In this document: piece by piece, positions 1 to 6,494 of the stretch | How the letters are laid out: every line of letters starts with the position of its first letter | Numbering within the stretch: the first letter of the stretch is position 1 | NCBI GenBank assembly: GCA_031549885.1 | Contig: JAVBPD010000155.1 | Location: 1 to 10,624 of the forward strand | DNA from: WQUF01 sp031549885 | GTDB taxonomy: Bacteria > Bacillota > Clostridia > Clostridiales > Clostridiaceae | Direction of reading: 5' to 3' | Length of the DNA stretch: 10,624 nt | Translations under genes and position numbers: made by a program | The notes under the pieces: model-generated | Database searches by the model: none | The model's input: the letters and a program-made list of their open reading frames with translations, nothing else | Told to the model about the DNA's origin: nothing

Positions 1-349
1 TTAGTAAAGTTTTAACTGAAGTAATAAAAAAATGACAATGAGGAAATTAAATAAGGGTTTTATAAAAGGTTCCAAATAAAGCCCGAAAACAAGGATTCGT
101 TCCTTCGACAGCAAAAAAAACCAATTTCGAACTGTGGACGAATTGGCGAAGCTATGCTTAAAAATATATGGATAGAATATGAACGACAAAAAAACTTGCA
201 TAAAAATGAAAAAATACATAGAAAAATACAAAAAAAGGTATGAAAAAATTTATTCTAAGAAGATGGGAACACATAGGGCGTAATTTCTAAAAATTGGAGT
301 TAACTATAAGAGAAATCGCAAAGGATGAAGGAGTTTTTAATGGTTTTAG
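1..349. other. No convincing gene; AT-rich spacer with small inverted repeats
   Basis: I find no supported gene here. The longest open frame, 1-231 on the minus strand, has no ribosome binding site and encodes a low-complexity hydrophobic string typical of AT-rich antisense. Plus-strand frames are broken by stops, although 79-160 is less AT-rich and could be decayed coding sequence. Two short inverted repeats are visible: AAGGA/TCCTT (91-95 and 101-105), and CCAATTTCG with CGAATTGG (121-129 and 139-146, one bulged base). A stretch at 294-330 reads as a helix-turn-helix-like fragment (TIREIAKDEGV) but has no proper start. Confidence 0.5.
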
Positions 350-358
350 TGGTATAAT
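350..358 (+). promoter_or_regulatory. Candidate extended -10 promoter for the 452-1419 gene pair
   Basis: The sequence TGGTATAAT is a perfect extended -10 motif (TGnTATAAT). No good -35 hexamer lies 17 bases upstream, which is tolerated in extended -10 promoters. It sits about 90 bases before the first gene of the nucleotidyltransferase pair and is the best promoter-like site there. Chance occurrence in AT-rich DNA is possible. Confidence 0.4.
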
Positions 359-451
359 TATTATAATAATATCTCAAGATATGAAAAAGTATTCGTTTAG
401 GGAGAATTCCTTTTGATATTTCAATAACTGATGACAAGGAGGGAAAATGAC

Positions 452-841
452 ATGATCTCAAAACATCAGCGATTAAATATGAGAAAGATCACCACAGATA
501 CCAACAGTGCGGACTTCTATTCTCTATTCAATCAATTTCTTGACGATTTCTACCATACAGATAACCAGGATAAACCGAGTCTCATTGAAGATGAACCAAT
601 CACAACACATCTGCGTGCCAAGGAAAAGTACCTTCTTGCCGCAACCGCAAAGCAACTTGCCGTCGATTTTGGACTGCCTGTTCCCGTATGGGTTGAGAAA
701 AAGGGATACTTCCCCTCTGAGTCCATATATGCATTTGAAACTACCAATGATGCTTTTCGTAAGTATCTTGCCGATACCTCACTTGCCGAATTTAAAAAGC
801 GCAAATTGTATCTCGGCGGAAATATTCTCGAAAGGGTGTAA
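452..841 (+). CDS. Putative partner (antitoxin-like) of the adjacent nucleotidyltransferase
   Basis: This gene encodes a 129-residue soluble protein. I chose the ATG at 452 because AAGGAGGG (436-443) lies 8 bases upstream; the upstream in-frame ATG at 431 would put that site inside the coding region. The C-terminal half carries a pattern I associate with small proteins encoded next to DUF6036-like nucleotidyltransferases: a PVPVWV stretch, then FPSES, then a segment like F..TNDAFRKYL, ending near LGGNILERV. No membrane segment is visible. It ends 5 bases before the nucleotidyltransferase start, so the two are probably co-transcribed. By position it may be the antitoxin or regulator; that role is inference. 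Its base composition is unlike its surroundings (31 G/C in 601-660), which suggests recent acquisition. Confidence 0.65.
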   Translation: MISKHQRLNMRKITTDTNSADFYSLFNQFLDDFYHTDNQDKPSLIEDEPITTHLRAKEKYLLAATAKQLAVDFGLPVPVWVEKKGYFPSESIYAFETTNDAFRKYLADTSLAEFKKRKLYLGGNILERV

Positions 842-846
842 TATCA

Positions 847-1419
847 ATGTTGAACAAAGAAGACATTATTGAATACTTGGAAGAATTAAATCGCAGGTTG
901 GCACAACATGACATTCACGGCGAATTACTTTTAGCCGGTGGAGCTGCGTTATCGCTTGTATATAATGCTCGTAATGCGACACAAGATATTGATGCTGTTT
1001 TTAAGCCGTCAAATGAGATAAGAAAAGTAATCTTAGATATTGCTGAGGAGTATGATCTTGAAAATGATTGGCTTAATGACGGAGTTAAAGGTTTTATTGA
1101 TACCGATAAAATGGGAGTTCAACTGTTTAAGGAGTATTCCAACCTGAAAGTTAACGTCATTGATACTCAGGGACTTTTAGCAATGAAACTTACTTCTGCG
1201 AGGGACAACGAAAAAGACCTTAGTGACAGCATTGTTTTGATGAAAAGCTTAAATATTAAAACCGTTGAAGAAGCGTATGAAATCGTAGAAAAACTTACTC
1301 CAAAAGCTCAACAAACACCGCAGAGTTTCTTTTTCACCCAGCTTGCATTTGAGCAATATATAGAAGCAAAAAGCAAAGACAGTCAAAGCTCTTCTCTTAA
1401 AGAAGAGGATTTCTACTAA
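847..1419 (+). CDS. DUF6036/AbiEii-like nucleotidyltransferase, putative toxin of a TA pair
   Basis: The protein has 190 residues and a nucleotidyltransferase-fold signature. A GGAALSL motif (residues 31-37) is followed by QDIDAVF, with metal-ligand-type aspartates D47 and D49. The later LLAMKLTSARD...KDLSDSIVLMK segment (110-133) resembles the helical part of AbiEii/DUF6036-like proteins, where a K...R/D...D pattern recurs. Proteins of this fold in two-gene modules often modify tRNA or another RNA, or act in abortive infection. The exact substrate cannot be read from sequence. The start at 847 has a weak site (AAAGGGTG, about 830-838) and may depend on coupling to the gene ending at 841. The tail, from about residue 175, is charged and serine-rich and probably disordered. 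Confidence 0.7.
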   Translation: MLNKEDIIEYLEELNRRLAQHDIHGELLLAGGAALSLVYNARNATQDIDAVFKPSNEIRKVILDIAEEYDLENDWLNDGVKGFIDTDKMGVQLFKEYSNLKVNVIDTQGLLAMKLTSARDNEKDLSDSIVLMKSLNIKTVEEAYEIVEKLTPKAQQTPQSFFFTQLAFEQYIEAKSKDSQSSSLKEEDFY

Positions 1420-1535
1420 AAAAACAGACACAAAATGGTAGAAAAAATTTCATAATTTGCAAAAGATTATAAGCTTTTGATTTAATAATTAATTGCTAAA
1501 GTACCACATGCTAACACGATTATTAATTTAATTAA
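1420..1535. other. Non-coding spacer downstream of the nucleotidyltransferase pair
   Basis: I see no gene, clear terminator or RNA here. Stops occur in all frames and composition is strongly AT-rich. It leads into the decayed nuclease fragment. Confidence 0.4.
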
Positions 1536-1670
1536 ACTAAACAAGCTCGTCAAAATGCAATTAAGAGCGTTAATACTGAGCCTATAAACCTGTATTGGAG
1601 TGTAGGTGAACATTTAAGTATTGAAAGCAATAGATCATCATGGGGAAATTCCTTTATCCTGGTACATTAA
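1536..1670 (+). pseudogene. Remnant of a YhcG/DUF1016-type nuclease gene (N-terminal part)
   Basis: The open stretch between stops encodes about 44 residues that read TKQARQNAIKSVNTEPINLYWSVGEHLS, then SNRSSWGNSFI. This matches my recollection of the N-terminal domain of YhcG (DUF1016, a PDDEXK-superfamily family): the AR..A...VN.E.I.LYW.VGE.. core followed by the S.WG motif. There is no start codon with a ribosome site, a stop lies just upstream, and the frame ends after the WG motif where the family continues for some 250 more residues. It is therefore a broken leftover. The following ORF at 1640 overlaps it in another frame and may be the far side of the same deletion. Confidence 0.6.
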
Positions 1671-1825
1671 GATATTCTACATTATATTTAATAGATAAAG
1701 ATAATGAAATATGGCTTGGAAGAAATACATTGAAAATAATAAAAGAGAGATTTATGAAAGCGTTAAAATTTCCTAAGGAAAATGAGATACATATGATAGA
1801 AATATTTGAATCGCTTAAAGTATAA
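1640..1825 (+). pseudogene. Unassigned 61-codon ORF, probably a gene remnant
   Basis: The frame encodes a soluble peptide with segments such as LYLIDKDNEIWLGRNT and a basic middle. I do not recognise it. The ATG at 1640 lies inside the YhcG-like remnant and has no ribosome binding site, so the N-terminal residues are probably not real and the coding part likely begins near 1670. The stop is followed closely by a strong terminator hairpin, which suits the 3' end of a once complete gene whose 5' part was lost. A genuine small protein cannot be excluded. Confidence 0.3.
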
Positions 1826-1840
1826 ATAAATAAAAGTATT

Positions 1841-1893
1841 AAAATCCCATTAATATAGATTCTTAAATATCTCATATAGAATGGGATTTTTTT
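1841..1893 (+). terminator. Intrinsic terminator, long hairpin plus T tract
   Basis: AAAATCCCATT (1841-1851) pairs perfectly with AATGGGATTTT (1880-1890). An inner stem, ATATAGAT (1853-1860) with ATCT-C-ATAT (1869-1877, one bulged C), extends it, leaving a small loop. The right arm runs into seven T residues. It follows the ORF ending at 1825 and would stop rightward transcription before the control region. Confidence 0.75.
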
Positions 1894-1997
1894 ATAGATA
1901 ATTTTATTTTCAATATCAACTACTTTGAAAAATTGAAATTGAGTTGTGGATCAAGTATAAACTTCTATAATTGGTGGGTAGTTGCATGTTCATATGT

Positions 1998-2213
1998 TTA
2001 ATTCTTTGCCCATTCTATACTATATCCTATAATGGAAGCGATTTCTTTAACCTCACTAAACTTTATCGTACCTCTTGTTAATTTATTAGAGATATTTTGT
2101 GCAGTGGTTTGTTTTTCTTTTGGCCTAGTTTTATTCATTTCTTTTACAATATTTGCAAGTGACCATCCACTCTGTCTAATATAACATTTAACTTCATTTC
2201 CGATAGAACTCAT
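1998..2213 (-). CDS. Small helix-turn-helix-like regulator
   Basis: This minus-strand gene encodes 71 residues. The start is supported by GGAGG (complement of 2220-2224) 6 bases upstream of the ATG. The pattern IRQSGWSLANIVKEMN...TTAQNISNKLTRGTIKFSEVKEIASIIGY is a compact XRE/lambda-repressor-like fold: a short first helix, a helix-turn-helix around residues 17-45 with a QNISNKL recognition-type helix, then a closing helix. No dimerisation or enzymatic domain follows. It faces the transfer operon, with a perfect palindrome between them, so it is a good candidate for the repressor of that operon and of itself. That role is inferred from position. I recall similar short proteins in clostridial mobile elements but cannot name a characterised one. 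Confidence 0.7.
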   Translation of the reverse strand: MSSIGNEVKCYIRQSGWSLANIVKEMNKTRPKEKQTTAQNISNKLTRGTIKFSEVKEIASIIGYSIEWAKN

Positions 2214-2292
2214 AGCACGCCTCCAAAAGTCTAATAATAGCTTTATGTTATTTTTATTAGTGTGAACTTAAGCTAAAAAACTATATTTTTTA

Positions 2293-2321
2293 TTGACTTT
2301 GTATTCATTATAGTGTAATCT
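2293..2321 (+). promoter_or_regulatory. Candidate rightward promoter for the transfer operon
   Basis: TTGACT (2293-2298) is a 5/6 match to -35. Possible -10 hexamers are TGTAAT (2314-2319, spacer 15) and TAATCT (2316-2321, spacer 17). Either falls within the palindrome at 2314-2336, so a bound repressor would cover the -10. Transcription would then run through the nested hairpin at 2392-2465 before reaching the first gene. Confidence 0.45.
2307..2312 (-). promoter_or_regulatory. Candidate -10 for the minus-strand HTH gene
   Basis: On the minus strand these bases read TATAAT, a perfect -10 hexamer. The best -35 (TTGTAA, 19 bases away) is weak, and the palindrome at 2314-2336 lies between them. 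The implied leader to the HTH gene is roughly 85-90 bases. Confidence 0.35.
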
Positions 2322-2336
2322 TAACCTAAGATTACA
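2314..2336. promoter_or_regulatory. Perfect palindromic operator candidate
   Basis: TGTAATCTTA (2314-2323) and TAAGATTACA (2327-2336) are perfect inverted copies separated by ACC. Size, symmetry and place between divergent genes are typical of an operator for a small XRE-type repressor. A related half-site-like string, GTGTGAACTTA, occurs at 2260-2270. Confidence 0.6.
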
Positions 2337-2391
2337 AAATTTGCAATAATTTTAATGCATTAATTTATACAGTTTTTTATTCTAAAATTCT

Positions 2392-2465
2392 TAATTTGGG
2401 CATAAATATGTAAAAAACAGTAAAATACTGCATTTTTGGTATTAATTTATAATAAGCCCAAATTA
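2392..2465 (+). other. Large nested inverted repeat in the control region
   Basis: Outer arms TAATTTGGGC (2392-2401) and GCCCAAATTA (2456-2465) are perfect complements. Inside them ATAAAT (2402-2407) can pair with ATTTAT (2445-2450), A5 with T5, and CAGTA (2418-2422) with TACTG (2426-2430) around an AAA loop. There is no T tract after the structure, so it is not a standard terminator. It could be a structured mRNA leader, a replication or transfer origin component, or a protein binding site. The sequence does not decide. Confidence 0.5.
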
Positions 2466-2617
2466 TCCTTGGCAATAATTAGAAAATTTGTGTAGAAAGG
2501 GGGACATTGTATTAGCGTTAGAAGTCTCTATTATAGCAAAATAAATGTTTTGACTTAAAAACTAAAGTAATTAAAAAATATAGTTAGTAGATTAATAGTT
2601 AAAGAGGGGTAATTATA
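2466..2617. other. Leader region before the transfer operon
   Basis: This stretch has no gene. A Shine-Dalgarno-like AAAGGGGG at 2496-2503 is followed by stops rather than an ORF. TTGACT at 2550-2555 resembles a -35 box but I see no -10 at acceptable distance; TATAGT at 2579-2584 is 23 bases away. Confidence 0.35.
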
Positions 2618-2728
2618 ATGTATGTCATAAAAATTAAAAGGACTTCTGAGAATTTTTTAATGTATTTAACTAAAATTAGTAAAATTTTACTTGGGAATTG
2701 TGGTGTTATTAAAAATGAAGAAAAATAA
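2618..2728 (+). CDS. Possible small leader ORF (36 codons) upstream of the coupling ATPase
   Basis: The ATG at 2618 has a good ribosome site (AAAGAGGGG, 2601-2609, 8 bases upstream), better than that of the following gene. The peptide begins MYVIKIKRTSENFLMYLTK, is basic, and has no recognisable domain. It ends 19 bases before the probable start of the coupling protein at 2748, so it could couple translation of that gene or act as a leader peptide. It may instead be the leftover N-terminus of a shortened gene. I do not recognise it. Confidence 0.4.
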   Translation: MYVIKIKRTSENFLMYLTKISKILLGNCGVIKNEEK

Positions 2729-2747
2729 AATAAAAGGTATAAAGATA

Positions 2748-4088
2748 ATGAAATGGTTTGATAAAATATTCTACAATTTATTTTTAATGGTTTTTATATC
2801 TTTATTCTTATTGGTATTTATATTTTACATTAGTATTACCCAAAAAAGTATGAACCAAATAATAGCTGACCCGTATTTTTTATTTTTTATTTTTATTACA
2901 TCGTTATCTATCACTGCTAGTGGATTTATTTTAACTTATATTTTTGGAAAAAAACAAGTTAAGCATTTAGAGAATTTGAGAAGGTTGTGCAAGTTAATTA
3001 TAAGCAACGGATATTATGTAATGGAGGCCAAGAATAATGATAAAGTATTGACTTATTTTCCGCAATTTTATTTTTTTGAAGATAATGAAAGAATACTTGT
3101 AACCGTTAAATTAGATGGATCAAAGTTTCATGATAACTTTCTTACGCTTTCCACAAAACTTGAACAAATTTATAGCGCTGAGATTGAAAGTAAAAATATT
3201 GAAAATGGCTATATATATTATAAATTGATTAAATTTGAAGGTATAAAAAGGCTCGATATATTAAATGATGCGAGTTTTAACAGCAATGAATTTAAAATTC
3301 CTCTTATGAGCAGTTTGAATTGGGAAATTATTAAACATCCACATGGACTTATAGTAGGACCAACTGGAAGTGGAAAAACCAATTTATTATTCTATTTAAT
3401 TAAATATTTAATGGAATTAAAATGCAAAGTAAAGATTGCTGATCCTAAAATGTCTAATTTATCAAAGCTTAGTTCAATTTTAGGAAGTGATAATATTGCA
3501 TTTGAAAAAAAACAAATAATAGAACAGCTTAATCTAGTATGTGATGAGATTAATAGCAGATATTTAGCTATGTATAGCTTTGGAGAATTAAATGTTAATC
3601 CATCTTTTTTAGGTTATGATTTAAGACCATATTTTATTGTATTTGATGAATTTGCCCAATTTATTGGTTTATGCGATGAGAATGAGAAGAAAATTGCTTT
3701 TGAAAATGTTAGTAATATAGTATTTAAAGGTAGACAAGTTGGCGTTTTCATTATAGCAACCACTCAAAAAGCAGAAGAAGAATTTATAAATAGAGATGTT
3801 ATGAACAATTTAGGTTTAATTGTTTCTTTGGGAAATTTATCAAAAACTGGGTATGAGAATATATTTGGTGGATTTGATAAAGTTTATAAAAAGTTCGTTG
3901 AAAAGGGACAAGGATATATTTATTTAAATGGTGTATTAAATACAGTGATTGAGTTTTATTCACCATTAATCCATAAGGATTATGATTTTGTAGAAGATAT
4001 TAGACAAGTATTAATTAAAAATGGCAATACAATGCAGATGGACACATTAAATCAGTCAATGCTGCAAGGTGGAATAGCACATAACTAG
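2748..4088 (+). CDS. FtsK/SpoIIIE-like conjugative coupling ATPase (TcpA-type)
   Basis: This is the probable DNA pump and coupling protein that brings the DNA-relaxase complex to the secretion channel. From the ATG at 2748 (AAAAGG 10 bases upstream) it has 446 residues. Two membrane segments (about 8-31 and 42-66) are followed by a cytoplasmic region and an FtsK-type motor. The Walker A motif is GPTGSGKT (204-211); Walker B is FIVFDEF with D300 and E301; then comes the conserved GRQVGVFIIATTQK strand typical of FtsK/TcpA/VirD4-like ATPases. The size and two N-terminal helices match TcpA of pCW3 and the Tn916 Orf21 type; there is no winged-helix gamma domain as in chromosomal FtsK. The frame is open back to a TTG at 2691, with another ATG at 2715, but neither has a good ribosome site. 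It leads the operon. Confidence 0.85.
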   Translation: MKWFDKIFYNLFLMVFISLFLLVFIFYISITQKSMNQIIADPYFLFFIFITSLSITASGFILTYIFGKKQVKHLENLRRLCKLIISNGYYVMEAKNNDKVLTYFPQFYFFEDNERILVTVKLDGSKFHDNFLTLSTKLEQIYSAEIESKNIENGYIYYKLIKFEGIKRLDILNDASFNSNEFKIPLMSSLNWEIIKHPHGLIVGPTGSGKTNLLFYLIKYLMELKCKVKIADPKMSNLSKLSSILGSDNIAFEKKQIIEQLNLVCDEINSRYLAMYSFGELNVNPSFLGYDLRPYFIVFDEFAQFIGLCDENEKKIAFENVSNIVFKGRQVGVFIIATTQKAEEEFINRDVMNNLGLIVSLGNLSKTGYENIFGGFDKVYKKFVEKGQGYIYLNGVLNTVIEFYSPLIHKDYDFVEDIRQVLIKNGNTMQMDTLNQSMLQGGIAHN

Positions 4089-4123
4089 TGAAATTTAATA
4101 TTAGGTTTAGGAGGTTTAATGAA

Positions 4124-4348
4124 GTGGAAGCTCTTATGGATAATTTAACTCAAATAATAATATACATTCAAGCGCCTGCTCTTGTATGTTTAGGACTTGT
4201 AATAATATGTTGTGGCTATTTATTTATTTTTAGACAAAAAGAAGGTGCAAAACCATGGCTTATCTCTGCACTAATTGGTTTTGTACTCGTAAAAGGTGGA
4301 TTTGAACTTGCAAGGAGCATTAATGGTATAATTAATTTTCAAAGATAA
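4124..4348 (+). CDS. Small two-helix membrane protein, VirB2/TrbC-like candidate
   Basis: I place the start at the GTG at 4124, 9 bases after AGGAGG (4109-4114). A GTG at 4088 would overlap the previous stop and place this ribosome site inside the gene; an out-of-frame ATG at 4119 opens only a few codons. The 74-residue product has hydrophobic segments at about 16-36 and 46-63 joined by a short basic loop (RQKEGAKPW). This two-helix layout, with APALVCLG at the start of helix 1 and LISALIGFVLVKGG in helix 2, is like VirB2/TrbC-type subunits of type IV secretion systems. The place between the coupling protein and the VirB6-like gene supports a channel or surface role. Its short, diverged sequence makes the family assignment tentative. 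Confidence 0.65.
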   Translation: MEALMDNLTQIIIYIQAPALVCLGLVIICCGYLFIFRQKEGAKPWLISALIGFVLVKGGFELARSINGIINFQR

Positions 4349-4363
4349 AAAAATTAAATAAGC

Positions 4364-4447
4364 TATTATAGTATCCCATATCTATATATTTATTCTATAT
4401 TTTATTCATTTTTGTACACTTACAGATATGGGTTATATAGTTTTTTT
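4364..4447 (+). terminator. Terminator-like hairpin between the VirB2-like and VirB6-like genes
   Basis: CCCATATCT (4375-4383) pairs with AGATATGGG (4424-4432). Outer bases CTATTATAGTAT and TTATATAG can pair further with bulges. The right arm is followed directly by seven T residues (4441-4447) and then more T-rich sequence. The loop of about 40 bases is long for a terminator, so efficiency is probably partial, which would leave the downstream genes expressed below the VirB2-like gene. It could also be a processing or stability element. Confidence 0.5.
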
Positions 4448-4469
4448 ATTTTTTAGGGGAGGCATATTA

Positions 4470-5642
4470 ATGGATAATGTACTAAATAAATTACAAGAGT
4501 ACAATGATATCCTTCATATTGATAATCTATTTACTTGGATGATGAGAAATTTAGGTTGGACAATAATAAAGCTTTTATGCAGCTTATTAAATGCTGTTCA
4601 AGGTTTAATAGACAGTGTTTTACAATTAAATAATTTTTTTGAGAATCCGGAACTAAATAGTTTTATAGATAAGTTTAAACCTATTCTTTATTTTATCCTT
4701 GCTATTTCCATAATTTTTTTAGGTTATCAGATGATGCTCAATAAAAAAGAAAGATTTTTTAATTTATTTAACAATATTGTAATTGCAATTTGCGTTATTG
4801 TATTTTTACCAGTTTTTATGGTTGAGTTAAATAACTTAGTAATGGTTGCTGTAAATGCAACTGGTACTGTAGATGCAACTGGCACTGTAAATGATGGAAT
4901 GCTTGCAAATAAAATTGTAAAAGACAATATTATTGACCTTTTATTGTATGATTCAGTTGGATTTGATTTAACTAAAATAGATGATTCGAATAATATACCA
5001 GAAAGTTACATTATGAATATAGACATAACTGAAGATATTGACGCAAATTCAAATAGTTTAAAAGATCCTGAAATGTTTAAGAAAAAGATTACAGTTGATA
5101 AGGATGGAAATCAAATTGCTGTTGATTTATCAAGAGGTTTTTTAGGTGTAGGAGATGAGCAATATTATAGATATACAGTGAATTTTTTTACAATAATGGT
5201 TACATTACTTGTCTTAAGTGCTACCTATATTTTTTCTTCAGTTAAAATAGCTAGAATAATATTTGAACTTGCTTTTTATAAATTTTTTGCCGCAATTGCC
5301 GCTTTTGCTGATTTATCTGGAGGACAAAAGATAAGAGAAATAATAAAGACAATTATAAATTCATTTTTAGTTATTTTCTTTATAAGTGTTGTGTTTAAAA
5401 TTTATATGATATTTACAACATGGGCAGTTAATAATTCTACAGGAATGTTGTACTTAGTTTTAATAGTTGCAGGATCATTTGTTGTAATAGACGGGCCTAA
5501 TATTGTTGAAAGAATATTAGGAATTGATGCAGGAATTAGATCAGGTTATAAAACTGTAATGGGATTATACGTAGGTGGAAAAGCAGCAGCTTCAGGAGGA
5601 AAATCAGCAGCAGCATCAATATCAAGTATATTTAGAAGGTGA
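4470..5642 (+). CDS. VirB6-like polytopic conjugation membrane protein (pLS20_p028-like)
   Basis: The start is the ATG at 4470, 7 bases after AGGGGAGG; an in-frame ATG at 4428 lies inside the preceding hairpin and has no ribosome site. The 390-residue protein has hydrophobic segments near 28-50, 70-88, 101-120, 238-258, 296-318 and 325-342. A large polar, presumably extracellular, domain lies at about 128-235. The C-terminal tail is rich in glycine, alanine and serine (GGKAAASGGKSAAAS). This layout fits the VirB6/TrsL/PrgH-like inner channel proteins of Gram-positive conjugation systems; I think it belongs with the pLS20_p028-type family. The polar domain begins with a short duplication (NATGTV-DATGTV). 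Its stop codon overlaps the next gene's ribosome site, so translation is likely coupled. Confidence 0.7.
   Translation: MDNVLNKLQEYNDILHIDNLFTWMMRNLGWTIIKLLCSLLNAVQGLIDSVLQLNNFFENPELNSFIDKFKPILYFILAISIIFLGYQMMLNKKERFFNLFNNIVIAICVIVFLPVFMVELNNLVMVAVNATGTVDATGTVNDGMLANKIVKDNIIDLLLYDSVGFDLTKIDDSNNIPESYIMNIDITEDIDANSNSLKDPEMFKKKITVDKDGNQIAVDLSRGFLGVGDEQYYRYTVNFFTIMVTLLVLSATYIFSSVKIARIIFELAFYKFFAAIAAFADLSGGQKIREIIKTIINSFLVIFFISVVFKIYMIFTTWAVNNSTGMLYLVLIVAGSFVVIDGPNIVERILGIDAGIRSGYKTVMGLYVGGKAAASGGKSAAASISSIFRR
4857..4892 (+). repeat. 18-bp tandem duplication inside the VirB6-like gene
   Basis: GCAACTGGTACTGTAGAT (4857-4874) is followed at once by GCAACTGGCACTGTAAAT (4875-4892), differing at two positions. 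In frame they encode ATGTVD and ATGTVN at the start of the polar domain. It looks like recent slippage and keeps the reading frame. Confidence 0.85.
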
Positions 5643-5649
5643 GGATATT

Positions 5650-5961
5650 ATGACCTATTACATTCCTAAAACAATTAAAAGTGAAATAAAGATAGCAAAG
5701 TTTATTTATGCAAAAGATTTACTAATAGCCATTATTTTTATGGCTATTGTGTTTACTTTTGAGTCCATGGTATATGAGAAAATTAGGCTTCAATATTATA
5801 TTTTTTATATACTTCTTTTATTTTTCTTATTATTTCCATCTTCTTATAATGCAGGAAAGAAAAATTTATATTCTTTACAAAGAGCCCTTTTATCAGATAA
5901 AAGTGTATATATGAGTATTTCTAATAACGAAGGAGAGTTAAATGATAAACAAAGGATTTAA
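5650..5961 (+). CDS. DUF5592/TcpE-like small membrane protein (VirB3-like, TrsC position)
   Basis: The ATG at 5650 follows AAGGTGAGG (5636-5644), and the previous gene stops at 5642. The product has 103 residues. It begins MTYYIPKTIKSEIKIAKFIY, a pattern I associate with DUF5592 proteins of Firmicute conjugation regions, followed by hydrophobic segments near 22-38 and 46-63 and a hydrophilic C-terminus. Such two-helix proteins (TcpE, PrgI, TrsC) sit directly upstream of the VirB4-type genes and are regarded as VirB3-like partners that anchor VirB4 at the membrane. Its 3' end overlaps the next gene by 20 bases, indicating tight coupling. Confidence 0.75.
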   Translation: MTYYIPKTIKSEIKIAKFIYAKDLLIAIIFMAIVFTFESMVYEKIRLQYYIFYILLLFFLLFPSSYNAGKKNLYSLQRALLSDKSVYMSISNNEGELNDKQRI

Positions 5962-6469
5962 AAGAAATAAGATTTCTAAAAGCATAATAGATATAATGCC
6001 ATTTATTAAAATGGATGATTTTGTATATTTGAAAAATGGCTGTCTTCAAATTTTAGAAATTGAAACTAAAGATATTTTTTCTATGTCAGAATCTTCTGCT
6101 AAAACGTCTATATTTGACTTTCAAATGTTTTTAAGGGCTTATTCATCTGATTTTAAATTAGTAGTAATGGATTTCCCTGTTGATACAAAACATCAACAAG
6201 AATATATTGAATATAAATTAAGAAATTGTAAAAATGAATTTTACTTAGATTTTTTAAAAGATAGATTAGATGAATTAAAGAGGTTAGAATTAACATCTAA
6301 GAATATTGAATATTTTATATTTATTTTCGGAAAAAATGAAGAAAATTTAAAAGAAAATGTTGTTTCTTTTAATAGACTGTTTAAAAATGTAGCTAATGTT
6401 TATGATGTTGAATATGAAAAAAAACAAAAAATTATATTTAGATTAAACAATATGAATTCTAAAGCATAG
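5942..6469 (+). CDS. trsD: TrsD/TraD-type conjugation protein (VirB4 N-terminal-like)
   Basis: The ATG at 5942 follows AAGGAG (5930-5935) and lies inside the end of the preceding gene. The 175-residue soluble protein reads IMPFIKMDDFVYLKNGCLQILEI early on, then FQMFLRAYSSDFKLVVMDFPVD, then a charged helical region and a final beta-rich part. These resemble the N-terminal domain of VirB4 ATPases. In pSK41/pGO1-like tra regions this domain is a separate gene (trsD) in front of trsE, so the separation here is probably natural and not a frameshift. Order (TrsC-like, TrsD, TrsE) agrees. The symbol is by analogy. Confidence 0.7.
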   Translation: MINKGFKRNKISKSIIDIMPFIKMDDFVYLKNGCLQILEIETKDIFSMSESSAKTSIFDFQMFLRAYSSDFKLVVMDFPVDTKHQQEYIEYKLRNCKNEFYLDFLKDRLDELKRLELTSKNIEYFIFIFGKNEENLKENVVSFNRLFKNVANVYDVEYEKKQKIIFRLNNMNSKA

Positions 6470-6479
6470 TAATTTTATT

Positions 6480-6494
6480 GGGGGAATTATTATT
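6480..6494 (+). promoter_or_regulatory. Ribosome site with an AUU start for trsE
   Basis: GGGGGA is followed after 6 bases by ATT TTT AAA, with no ATG, GTG or TTG in the trsE frame within the usual window. The frame is open upstream to 6456, so an initiation codon is needed here. AUU is a rare but known start (E. coli infC) and would give low initiation. Confidence 0.5.

Noticed and set aside
1..231. 76-codon minus-strand ORF rich in Phe, Leu, Ile
   Set aside because: No ribosome site, low-complexity composition expected from A-rich opposite strand, no recognisable pattern.
507..872. 121-codon plus-strand ORF overlapping the first gene of the nucleotidyltransferase pair
   Set aside because: Shadow frame of the 452-841 gene, which has the ribosome site and a family-like protein pattern.
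4088..4123. Upstream GTG start for the VirB2-like gene
   Set aside because: It would overlap the previous stop codon and bury the AGGAGG site that fits the GTG at 4124.
4119..4148. ATG just after AGGAGG, out of frame with the VirB2-like gene
   Set aside because: Only nine sense codons and 4 bases from the ribosome site; too short and too close to be convincing.
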